Origin: Methanomethylovorans sp.
Lineage (GTDB): Archaea > Halobacteriota > Methanosarcinia > Methanosarcinales > Methanosarcinaceae
Length of the DNA stretch: 5,099 nt
NCBI GenBank assembly: GCA_020854785.1
Contig: JAHFZE010000141.1
Coordinates: forward strand, 1-5,099
Direction of reading: 5' to 3'
The notes beneath the pieces are model-generated. The model was not told the origin of the DNA. It worked only from the letters and a program-made list of their open reading frames with translations, and did no database searches. A program made the position numbers and the translations under genes. Below, one piece after another: positions 1 to 5,099 of this stretch; position 1 is the first letter of the stretch, and each line of letters starts with the position of its first letter.

Positions 1-117
1 GTTTTCTATCATTTTATCTATCAGATGCTCTATATGAACGAAATAACCTGGGCCAAAGAATCCTTCGAAAGAACCCTTAGTTTTTATTTTATCCTTTTTT
101 TTTCCTTTATCTGCCAT
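1..117 (-). CDS. N-terminal fragment of an unidentified protein, cut by the left edge
   Basis: An open frame of 39 codons runs from an ATG at 117 to the window edge without a stop. The first 14 residues are very lysine-rich (MADKGKKKDKIKTK). They are followed by a Gly/Phe-rich stretch (GSFEGFFGPGYF) and the start of an amphipathic helix (HIEHLIDKMIEN). The start is supported by a GGTG ribosome-binding-like motif at 126-129, 8 bases upstream, and by a well-placed TATA box at 157-163. The ATG at 122 is out of frame and stops after 12 codons. A charged N-terminus before a Gly/Phe-rich segment occurs in several small archaeal proteins, including some Hsp20-like ones, but nothing visible is diagnostic and I do not assign a family. 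The gene is divergent from the one at 325-666. It contains a run of nine A residues on its coding strand (95-103). Confidence 0.65.
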   Translation of the reverse strand, partial: MADKGKKKDKIKTKGSFEGFFGPGYFVHIEHLIDKMIEN

Positions 118-156
118 TTCATAACACCGGGTTTGAAAAGTCCTTGAACACTTTAG

Positions 157-163
157 TATATAA
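157..163 (-). promoter_or_regulatory. Archaeal TATA box for the left-edge gene
   Basis: On the minus strand the sequence reads TTATATA(C), a near-ideal archaeal box A. A transcription start about 25 bases downstream would fall near 133-136, giving a leader of roughly 17 bases before the ATG at 117. No convincing BRE is seen upstream of it. The start site is inferred from spacing alone. Confidence 0.6.
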
Positions 164-201
164 GGATAACCTCTGGACCCATTTAATTTTCAATATCTTC
201 C

Positions 202-224
202 GACATTGTCAATCAATGGTGACA
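202..224. promoter_or_regulatory. Overlapping short dyads between divergent promoters, possible operator
   Basis: Three short symmetries overlap here: GACA-T-TGTC (202-210), CATTG-5 bases-CAATG (204-218), and TGTCA-8 bases-TGACA (207-224). They lie between the two divergent TATA boxes (157-163 and 254-259), where a regulator could affect both genes. The arms are only 4-5 bases long, so chance is a real possibility in AT-rich DNA. Confidence 0.2.
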
Positions 225-253
225 TCATAAAAGTATTATTGTTAAGAACATAA

Positions 254-259
254 TATATA
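254..259 (+). promoter_or_regulatory. Archaeal TATA box for the 325-666 gene
   Basis: TATATA sits inside the AT-rich stretch AACATAATATATAC. The usual spacing puts the transcription start near 280-284. That gives a leader of about 40 bases that includes the hairpin at 286-301 and the ribosome binding site at 308-314. Confidence 0.5.
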
Positions 260-285
260 CAGATAAATAACATTGAGCTCATACA

Positions 286-301
286 TTGATCAGAGGATCA
301 A
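286..301 (+). promoter_or_regulatory. Perfect inverted repeat in the leader of the 325-666 gene
   Basis: TTGATC-AGAG-GATCAA is a perfect 6-base-pair dyad with a 4-base centre. After one A/A mismatch it gains two more pairs (283-284 with 303-304). It lies right after the predicted transcription start and ends 6 bases before the ribosome binding site. It could be an operator overlapping the start site or a 5' RNA hairpin. The symmetry is directly visible; the function is inferred. Confidence 0.35.
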
Positions 302-324
302 AGTTAAGAGAGGAAGATATAAAA

Positions 325-666
325 ATGCCAAGAGAACTCTCACAAAAAGATAGGGAACTATTGAAAAAAGTAGCTCCGGAGTGTAAAGGTCTGGATTGTG
401 CTGGTTCGGGTGCTGCTTACAGATCCATCCTTCCACCTCTTGCCAATCATTTTGCCACGGATGAAAATGATTTCAGGGAAAGGCTGGAAAAACTCAGCAC
501 AGAAGACCTGCAGTATTTGCTTCTACTTATCGAAGATGGAAGTGAGAGCCTTGGCTGTGTACCTCCTCATTACATGCAGGAATTCGTGGATCAGGTAGTT
601 AAAAAGCTTGGAGAGGAAAAGGCAAGAGCTGTTTTCAGGACCTATCTCATGGACCCAAGATGCTGA
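325..666 (+). CDS. Small cysteine-containing orphan protein, 113 residues
   Basis: The start is the ATG at 325, preceded by a purine-rich ribosome binding site (GAGAGGAAG, 308-316) about 10 bases upstream. An in-frame TTG at 286 would lengthen the protein by 13 residues but lies inside the hairpin and has no ribosome binding site. The product is soluble, mostly helical and charged, with no signal peptide or membrane segment. Visible features are Cys20 and Cys25 in PECKGLDCAGSG, a proline-rich turn (LPPLANHF, 36-43), a helical middle (about 46-71), a second conserved-looking patch SLGCVPPHY (75-83) with Cys78 and His82, and a cysteine as the last residue (113). Four cysteines and two histidines in so short a protein could mean metal binding or thiol chemistry, but no classical CxxC motif is present. 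I do not recognise the family and assign no function. It converges on the permease gene, with 31 bases between the stops. Confidence 0.8.
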   Translation: MPRELSQKDRELLKKVAPECKGLDCAGSGAAYRSILPPLANHFATDENDFRERLEKLSTEDLQYLLLLIEDGSESLGCVPPHYMQEFVDQVVKKLGEEKARAVFRTYLMDPRC

Positions 667-697
667 CCCATGCATCAGGTACAATAGCACCGGACCT

Positions 698-1936
698 CTA
701 AAAAGACAAGAAGAACCAATAGATACAGGTCTGGATAATTGTCAGTGGCACTCCTATTTTGAAAAACTCGATAAAGGTAATTGTTGTATTGCCTTTTTTC
801 TCAGCATTATGAATGATGATCACATTACTTGCTGCACCCAGGATAGAGAGATTGCCTGCAATGGTACTGCCTGCTGCAAGTGCCATCAATCCTCCTGTGT
901 CCACCGAAGCATGGGAAAGTATAGGTAAGTACAGCGCCACAAGTGGAACGTTAGATATGAACTGGCTCAGGATAACGCTTACACCTAAGACCATGGGTGT
1001 CGAAACAAAACCATGTTCCGTATCTGCCAGAAAACTCTGGAAAAACCCGGAGTTCCATACACATTCCATGAGTATGAACATAGCTGCAAAGAAGAACAAA
1101 GTGTGCCAGTCCATTCTTTTGACCAGTTCATATCTCTGCGCGTTGAGAACAAGTACCGGAATAGCAGCTACCAGAGCGATGTATGTCAATCTGAAGTCAA
1201 AGGGAATGGCCAGCAGCTGGACAAGGACCTTTGCACACACCAGCAATATGAACAAAATAAGTGACATCCTGGACAACCCCGCGAGTGCAGGATCATGGAC
1301 CTGAGGCTCTGAATGGTTCAGGACCGCTGCAGAAAAATGTTCCCTGAAGAAGAACTTGAGCACAAGGTATGCAGCTATCAGGTTAACTATGGTCGGCAGC
1401 ACCAGGTATCGTGCAAAGACCACAAATGGGCCTTCGATCTCTCCATTCAATGCTATAAGAAGATTTTGAGGATTGCCAATAGGGCTTGCAACGCTGCCTG
1501 TAGTTACAGCAAAAGCCAATGCGAACAGAAGCACCTTTGGATCTATCTGATGTTGCCTTGCAAGCAAGAGCACTATGGGAGTACCGATTATTGCCAAGGT
1601 ATCGTTCATGAGAAAAGCTGATGCGAACCCCATCCCAAAAAGCACGTACAGGATGATGGCATCCATGTTCTTTGCAGCCTTAAAGAAATTATAGGAAACC
1701 AGGGAGAGATAACCACTGGTCTCCAGGGCCTGTCCGATGGCGAACACCCCAAAGAGGAATAACATCACGTCCAAATTAATAGCTGCTATGGCCTCCGGAA
1801 TGGAGATCTGACCGGTGAGCAGTACAGCAAGGGCCCCAAGACCCATTATCTGCCACAGATCAAGCCTGATATTGCCTATCTGTCGGGTGATCGTTAATAG
1901 AAATACAAGACAAAGGACGACAACAGGAATTATCAT
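698..1936 (-). CDS. SLC13/ion-transporter-superfamily permease (citrate-transporter-like domain)
   Basis: This is a 412-residue, strongly hydrophobic integral membrane protein with roughly ten to twelve membrane segments. It shows the two-repeat layout of the ion transporter (IT) superfamily (SLC13, ArsB, NhaD). Repeat one has an MNDT motif (110-113) in a re-entrant-type segment, then SPIGNPQN (151-158). Repeat two has the matching ISNVP (327-331) and then GNLSILGAASN (361-371). These Asn/Ser/Gly-rich signatures build the ion and substrate site in SLC13 carriers. The substrate cannot be read from sequence: dicarboxylate, sulfate, phosphate, arsenite or Na+/H+ exchange all occur in the superfamily. 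ATG 1936 is the only usual start codon before the upstream in-frame stop. It has no ribosome binding site, but a TATA box is centred about 28 bases upstream, which suggests a leaderless mRNA. The gene lies 86 bases downstream of the phosphotransferase-like gene on the same strand, so partial read-through is also possible. Confidence 0.88.
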   Translation of the reverse strand: MIIPVVVLCLVFLLTITRQIGNIRLDLWQIMGLGALAVLLTGQISIPEAIAAINLDVMLFLFGVFAIGQALETSGYLSLVSYNFFKAAKNMDAIILYVLFGMGFASAFLMNDTLAIIGTPIVLLLARQHQIDPKVLLFALAFAVTTGSVASPIGNPQNLLIALNGEIEGPFVVFARYLVLPTIVNLIAAYLVLKFFFREHFSAAVLNHSEPQVHDPALAGLSRMSLILFILLVCAKVLVQLLAIPFDFRLTYIALVAAIPVLVLNAQRYELVKRMDWHTLFFFAAMFILMECVWNSGFFQSFLADTEHGFVSTPMVLGVSVILSQFISNVPLVALYLPILSHASVDTGGLMALAAGSTIAGNLSILGAASNVIIIHNAEKKGNTTITFIEFFKIGVPLTIIQTCIYWFFLSF

Positions 1937-1960
1937 TGCAACAATAGAATATGTGATAAT

Positions 1961-1968
1961 AAATATAA
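1961..1968 (-). promoter_or_regulatory. TATA box of the permease gene, placed for a leaderless start
   Basis: The minus strand reads TTATATTT within AATTATATTTATT. Its centre is about 28 bases from the A of the permease ATG (1936), close to the usual archaeal distance from box A to transcription start. This places the start at or next to the ATG and agrees with the absence of a ribosome binding site. A weaker TATA-like AATTATATTC lies at 2001-2010. Confidence 0.45.
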
Positions 1969-1977
1969 TTATTGGTA

Positions 1978-1990
1978 GTTACAATGTAAC
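1978..1990. promoter_or_regulatory. 13-base palindrome upstream of the permease TATA box, candidate operator
   Basis: GTTACA-A-TGTAAC is a perfect palindrome with 6-base arms and a single central base. It sits about 10 bases upstream of the permease TATA box, in the 86-base gap between genes. That is where archaeal helix-turn-helix regulators, often activators, commonly bind. No regulator gene is present in the window. Confidence 0.4.
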
Positions 1991-2022
1991 CTATGGGGCA
2001 GAATATAATTGATCAGCGGTCC

Positions 2023-4173
2023 TTACGATACATCTGCTCTTTGTATCACTATGATCCCCAGATAACCATCCACTGTTATCATATCACCAGTATCGATGAT
2101 ACCGGTGACATCTGGTATGCCGGTGACACATGGTATGCCGTACTCCCTGGCTATGATCGCCCCGTGGATGAGCATGCCCCCTCTGCGTTCCACTATACCC
2201 GATGCAAGAGGCACCACGAACGTCATGGATGGCTCTATGGCATCGCATATCAGGACCTCCCCTTTCTGCATTTTGAAAAGGTCACTTTGGGACCGTATGA
2301 CCCTGGCCATACCTGATACGATCCCTTTACTGGCAGGTTGTCCCTGGATCTGCCTTATATGCACCCTGGACCGGACATCCCTGGCAGGAATTTCAGATCC
2401 CCTTTTCTCAGGAACGTGATCTTCATGTACAAGTGCAGCCATGATCTCTTTTGGTTCGATCTCCCAGTCTATCCCCCTCGTTCTTAGACGCGCAAGCCCT
2501 TCATGCAATACGTGTTTAAGTTGTCCCTCTATACGGTCCAGATAAATATTATCGTCATCACGCATACGGTAACTTGCCCTTGCAAGTTCAAGCAATTCTT
2601 CTGCTTTCTTTTTTTCCTCCCCTTCGAACCTATCCAGAAAACTCCTATCCAGATGATCCACATCTGTCTTTCCTGATCTGCCAGGGATCGCAGCAATATC
2701 TCCAATGTGGCCTAAAAGCTCTTTCAACCCTGCAACATCTGTTCCATCATCTCCGGAACCCCATCTGGTAAGATATGAACTGAATCGTTCATTGAATTCA
2801 CTTGCCACATCTTCCAAATATCCGGATGAGGAGCGTTTCATCATATCTGCGAGCTCTGCAAGTTCCCGATTGCGCCTGAGGCTCATGAGATCCACTCCTT
2901 TCAGCAGTTCCATGAACTCGTAAGGATCTTCCGGTTTGATGACATCATTATACACCTGACCGAAAAGTCGCATGCCATGCGCAAAAGGAATGAAATGTTC
3001 CCAATAGGCACCTTTCCACTTATTGAATATATCCTGCCTGTTCTTGATCTCAGCTGCAAGCTCTCCATCTTTCAATGCTGTCAGATCGGATCCTTCCAGT
3101 TCTTCGGCAGTTCTGGCCATTGCAGGTACTAGTTCCTGTTCTATCTGTTCTTTGAGTTGCTGAAGATTGGAGAGAGAACGTGTGAGGGATAGATACCATT
3201 GCCTGTTGCTGTCCTTATCAACGAAGGTTGTGACAGGCCTTGCCTGTAGCAGGAACAAAGTGTCAGCCCTTATTGTCCATTCTATGTCCTGGGCTGAGCC
3301 GAACATCTGCTCTATCTTAAATCCCATGGCACACACTTCATGAACCTCATCATCTGATAATGGAGGAAAAGATCTCTTGTTCAGTGACAAAGGACCAAGA
3401 TATGTGCCTTTATTATCTGATAGCACTGCCATATCCCTTGCAGGTGGTGCTCTGTGTTCTTTCATGTTGCCTGAGGTTCTCTCGATGGTCCACCGGTCCG
3501 GCTCCACCTCGCCGTCCACAAGTCCCTTATTGAGCCCGTGTACCGCCTCGACGATCATTTCTCCGGGGTCTTGCGGGCTTGCAGTGAACATTATCCCTGA
3601 CCTTTCTCCGTTAACCAGTTCCTGCACGATCACAGCCATGGAACTTTGTTCGATATCAAGGCCCAGCTCTTGCCTGTACATGAGGGCCGCATCAGACCAC
3701 AGAGAAGCCCAGACCAGTTTCACATGCTCCAGCAGGGAGTTTGCTTCACGTATGTTCACGTAGGATGCGTGCAGTCCTGCAAAAGATGTATTTGCCGAAT
3801 CTTCTCCTTTTGCCGATGACCTGACTACAAGAGCTGAGTTTCCAAAGGTCTCCTTTGTTGCTGAGATGATCAGCTGGCCAAGTTCCGGAGGCATTGTCGC
3901 CCTGCTGAACATGTTCCTTATACGCAGGGATGTATCCCATATCTCTTCCCAGCGCATCTCATCAAAGCTCTTACGAGTAAATTCCAGGGTTATTCTGCCT
4001 CTTAGACCATTGATATCAACGAACCGTTCGTACGCTGCTGTTGTCAGCACCAGGAAATTCGGGACCCTGAGGCCCGAAGAGTACATTTTCCATAAAGCAG
4101 ATGCCTTCCCGCCGATAAGGGTCTTGTGGCCTTCATCGATCTCTTTCCGGAGCAACAGCAATGGATACATCAC
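2023..4173 (-). CDS. PEP-synthase-like ATP:acceptor phosphotransferase with rifampicin-phosphotransferase domain order
   Basis: This 716-residue protein has three parts. Residues 1-317 form the PEP/pyruvate-dikinase ATP-binding domain: GGKASAL with Lys23, VVRSSAKGED with Arg118, SFAG (130-133), the QELVNGERSGIMFTASP strand pair (184-200), and the closing block QDIEW...LLQARP (295-313) with Asp296, Glu298, Gln310 and Arg312. Residues about 320-600 are a charged helical region. Residues about 605-716 form the swivelling phosphohistidine domain: QGQPASKGIVSG, then HGAIIAREYGIP with the predicted phosphoryl-carrying His670. It ends 46 residues after that histidine, so the PEP/pyruvate TIM barrel of PEP synthase (about 800 residues) is absent. 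Rifampicin phosphotransferases have this same order, so ATP is expected to phosphorylate His670 and then an unknown acceptor. The usual GLGE motif reads GLNK (213-216). The start is GTG 4173 or ATG 4170, one residue apart, both overlapping the upstream stop; GGAG at 4182-4185 favours GTG slightly by spacing. A misassigned or degenerate PEP synthase is less likely. Confidence 0.85.
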   Translation of the reverse strand: MMYPLLLLRKEIDEGHKTLIGGKASALWKMYSSGLRVPNFLVLTTAAYERFVDINGLRGRITLEFTRKSFDEMRWEEIWDTSLRIRNMFSRATMPPELGQLIISATKETFGNSALVVRSSAKGEDSANTSFAGLHASYVNIREANSLLEHVKLVWASLWSDAALMYRQELGLDIEQSSMAVIVQELVNGERSGIMFTASPQDPGEMIVEAVHGLNKGLVDGEVEPDRWTIERTSGNMKEHRAPPARDMAVLSDNKGTYLGPLSLNKRSFPPLSDDEVHEVCAMGFKIEQMFGSAQDIEWTIRADTLFLLQARPVTTFVDKDSNRQWYLSLTRSLSNLQQLKEQIEQELVPAMARTAEELEGSDLTALKDGELAAEIKNRQDIFNKWKGAYWEHFIPFAHGMRLFGQVYNDVIKPEDPYEFMELLKGVDLMSLRRNRELAELADMMKRSSSGYLEDVASEFNERFSSYLTRWGSGDDGTDVAGLKELLGHIGDIAAIPGRSGKTDVDHLDRSFLDRFEGEEKKKAEELLELARASYRMRDDDNIYLDRIEGQLKHVLHEGLARLRTRGIDWEIEPKEIMAALVHEDHVPEKRGSEIPARDVRSRVHIRQIQGQPASKGIVSGMARVIRSQSDLFKMQKGEVLICDAIEPSMTFVVPLASGIVERRGGMLIHGAIIAREYGIPCVTGIPDVTGIIDTGDMITVDGYLGIIVIQRADVS

Positions 4174-4619
4174 ATATCAAGCTCCACCACGTTCTGAAAA
4201 TCCCTTACTATGATGTACTTTCCCACATCCATGCACATGAGTGCCGATGAAGGTGAACTGAAGAACTCCTGCAGATATGGATGCTTATGCAGGTATATAT
4301 CCCCCAGATGAGGGTAGCTCTCACGGTCTACCTCTCTTATCCTGCCTGTGGCGTTGATGGCCACCGCATCTCTGAAATCAATAAAACTGTTCGACCTGTT
4401 GTCAATGAGCAGGGAAGCCCTGTTATCGGAGATGAGATAAAGATATTTACGTGTGGACCTTGTGGTCACAAAGAGCAGCTTTTTAAGATCTTCGGTGGCT
4501 GCAAAGGCTACAAGGTTCGTATAAGGATATTCCGGGGCTTTTGTGGCAAGTACAGCAAGAAGTTCTGCCGCCATAATGGAACCGACCAGGTCCTCTATCT
4601 CTTTTTCATGCTCATGCAT
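4170..4619 (-). CDS. Pyridoxamine 5'-phosphate oxidase-like flavin-binding split-barrel protein
   Basis: This is a 149-residue soluble protein with the PNPOx-like split-barrel pattern. It has an N-terminal helix (about 5-19), a first strand LAVLAT (21-26), NLVAFAATED (35-44), then TTRSTRKYLYL (52-62), whose Arg/Lys usually contact the FMN phosphate. Next come ASLLIDN (68-74) and a strand INATGRIREVD (88-98), and it closes with KYIIVRDFQNVVEL. Members of this superfamily bind FMN, F420 or haem and carry out varied redox reactions. The pyridoxal-biosynthesis function should not be assumed, since true PdxH enzymes are longer. The start is ATG 4619, with a strong GGAGGAAG ribosome binding site at 4626-4633. 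The ATG at 4623 opens only a three-codon frame. The stop codon overlaps the start of the phosphotransferase-like gene, so the two are very likely co-translated and probably work together. Which cofactor it binds cannot be decided here. Confidence 0.83.
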   Translation of the reverse strand: MHEHEKEIEDLVGSIMAAELLAVLATKAPEYPYTNLVAFAATEDLKKLLFVTTRSTRKYLYLISDNRASLLIDNRSNSFIDFRDAVAINATGRIREVDRESYPHLGDIYLHKHPYLQEFFSSPSSALMCMDVGKYIIVRDFQNVVELDM

Positions 4620-4625
4620 GCATTT

Positions 4626-4633
4626 CTTCCTCC
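4626..4633 (-). promoter_or_regulatory. Strong ribosome binding site that fixes the split-barrel gene start
   Basis: The minus strand reads GGAGGAAG, with GGAGG ending 9 bases before ATG 4619. Three ATG codons cluster here in different frames (4623, 4619, 4615). Only the one at 4619 opens the long frame, and its spacing is the most normal. Confidence 0.6.
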
Positions 4634-4658
4634 ACTATTATTATTTGTGATACATTGC

Positions 4659-4670
4659 ATATTTTAATAT
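4659..4670. promoter_or_regulatory. Near-palindromic TATA element shared by divergent genes
   Basis: ATATTTTAATAT is a palindrome apart from its two central bases. It lies about midway between ATG 4619 (minus) and ATG 4706 (plus), roughly 40 bases from each. A start about 25-27 bases away on either side gives leaders of about 15-20 bases, each holding the strong ribosome binding site of its gene. No other good TATA box is seen in this 86-base gap. Confidence 0.45.
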
Positions 4671-4705
4671 TGGAACACTGGACAATAATAGAAGGGAGGG
4701 ATTGT

Positions 4706-4936
4706 ATGAAACTCAAAGATACGCTGACCCGGGAGAACGTGGGCGGATATGATCTGCTGTTAAGGGCATTGCTGGGCTCGATAGCAGTTGTGATACTTGC
4801 CATGGACCTTGTAGAACCCGGACTATGGAAATGGGTTACAGCTCTCATTGCATTCACGGGCCTGTTCACCGGTATGACAAGACACTGCACACCTTATGTG
4901 CTTATGGGGTTCAGCACAGCTGAGAAAAAGAACTAG
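4706..4936 (+). CDS. DUF2892/YgaP-like two-helix membrane protein
   Basis: This is a 76-residue protein with the pattern of the DUF2892 family, found in the membrane part of YgaP and in many small stand-alone proteins. It has an N-terminal REN(V)GGYDLLLRALLG block (11-25), a first membrane helix (about 18-37), a short loop with EPGLWKW, a second helix (about 41-57), and the family-type ending HCTPYVLMGFST. In most members that ending is close to CPLYxLLGxST. The start is ATG 4706, 5 bases after GGGAGGG (4694-4700). An in-frame ATG at 4655 would add 17 residues but lies upstream of the TATA element and has no ribosome binding site. No rhodanese domain is attached, so the sulfur role known for YgaP cannot be transferred. 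The function of stand-alone members is not established. It is divergent from the split-barrel gene and convergent with the right-edge gene, 9 bases away. Confidence 0.85.
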   Translation: MKLKDTLTRENVGGYDLLLRALLGSIAVVILAMDLVEPGLWKWVTALIAFTGLFTGMTRHCTPYVLMGFSTAEKKN

Positions 4937-4945
4937 GCAGGTTGT

Positions 4946-5099
4946 TCATAATCGATCTTCCTGTGTCCTCTTTTTAAAAGGTTCCATCTTAAAGGACAGC
5001 AGGAAAACACCAAATATCATAGCGCCTGCTATGAGGAAGGTACCTGCATCAAAGAAAGAGAACATGAAGCCTCCTGCTACAAGCCCTATGATGCTGGCA
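4946..5099 (-). CDS. C-terminal end of a membrane transporter, probably MFS, cut by the right edge
   Basis: An open frame enters from the right edge and ends at TGA 4946-4948, showing the last 50 residues. It contains a hydrophobic, Gly/Phe-rich segment (ASIIGLVAGGFMFSFF), a short turn (DAGT), a second hydrophobic helix (FLIAGAMIFGVFLLSF), and then a positively charged cytoplasmic tail (KMEPFKKRTQEDRL). Two closing helices with a small Gly-rich turn and a basic tail fit helices 11-12 of a major facilitator superfamily permease. Only the end is visible, so other polytopic families are possible and the substrate is unknown. The gene is tail to tail with the DUF2892 gene. Confidence 0.6.
   Translation of the reverse strand, partial: ASIIGLVAGGFMFSFFDAGTFLIAGAMIFGVFLLSFKMEPFKKRTQEDRL

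Noticed and set aside
667..697. Possible terminator between the convergent stops (AGGT...ACCT, 677-697)
   Set aside because: The arms are only four bases with a long centre and no adjacent T-run on the plus strand, so this is within chance.
608..928. Plus-strand open frame of 106 codons after the orphan gene
   Set aside because: It overlaps the end of the orphan gene and lies antisense to the permease gene. It has no ribosome binding site, and its composition is cysteine-rich as expected from reversed membrane-protein codons.
813..1304. Plus-strand open frame of 163 codons
   Set aside because: It is wholly antisense to the permease, whose motifs and membrane pattern are convincing. No promoter or family resemblance is seen.
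2009..2019. TTGATCAGCGG resembling the TTGATCAGAGG of the leader hairpin at 286
   Set aside because: The shared 11 bases are largely the common TGATCA palindrome. The second copy lacks the other hairpin arm, so a shared regulatory site is not supported.
3377..3763. Plus-strand open frame of 128 codons inside the phosphotransferase-like gene
   Set aside because: It is antisense to the conserved ATP-binding domain, with a Ser/Pro/Thr-rich composition typical of shadow frames.
2023..4173. Gluconeogenic PEP synthase (ppsA) as the product
   Set aside because: The C-terminal PEP/pyruvate barrel is absent, and a long helical region separates the ATP-binding and histidine domains.
4170..4619. PdxH, the true pyridoxamine 5'-phosphate oxidase
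   Set aside because: The protein is too short, the pyridoxal-site motifs are not visible, and the neighbours do not suggest vitamin B6 synthesis. Only the superfamily fold is supported.
4612..4890. Minus-strand open frame of 92 codons opposite the DUF2892 gene
   Set aside because: It is antisense to a recognisable family member, crosses the bidirectional promoter, and ends at the split-barrel gene's start.

Overview
The window looks like chromosomal DNA of a methanogenic archaeon, probably in or near the Methanosarcinales. This is inferred from archaeal TATA-type promoters at the expected distance from gene starts, GGAGG-type ribosome binding sites, moderate GC content, and the feel of the proteins. 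No marker gene fixes the taxonomy.

Layout, left to right. (1) Positions 1-117 hold the first 39 codons of a minus-strand gene that runs off the left edge; its TATA box is at 157-163. (2) A divergent intergenic stretch (118-324) carries promoters in both directions and a perfect hairpin/dyad at 286-301. It leads into a 113-residue orphan protein on the plus strand (325-666). (3) A minus-strand block covers 698-4619, read right to left. It starts with a small FMN-type split-barrel protein (4170-4619). That gene is translationally coupled to a 716-residue ATP-dependent dikinase/phosphotransferase-like protein (2023-4173). After an 86-base gap with its own TATA box and a 13-base palindrome comes a 412-residue SLC13/ion-transporter-superfamily permease (698-1936), apparently read from a leaderless start. 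(4) A DUF2892/YgaP-type two-helix membrane protein (4706-4936) faces the opposite way, and both directions seem to use one near-palindromic TATA element at 4659-4670. (5) The C-terminal end of a minus-strand membrane protein, probably an MFS permease, enters from the right edge (4946-5099).

The most interesting element is the large phosphotransferase-like gene. It has the PEP-synthase ATP-binding domain and the swivelling phosphohistidine domain, but it ends straight after the latter and lacks the PEP/pyruvate TIM barrel. A roughly 290-residue helical segment lies between the two domains. This is the domain order of rifampicin phosphotransferase (ATP-binding, acceptor-binding, His), so the expected chemistry is ATP to His to an unknown small-molecule acceptor, not gluconeogenic PEP synthesis. 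Its coupling to a flavin-type protein and closeness to an anion permease suggest, without proof, a small metabolite-modification or detoxification module. I see no mobile element, CRISPR array, tRNA or rRNA.
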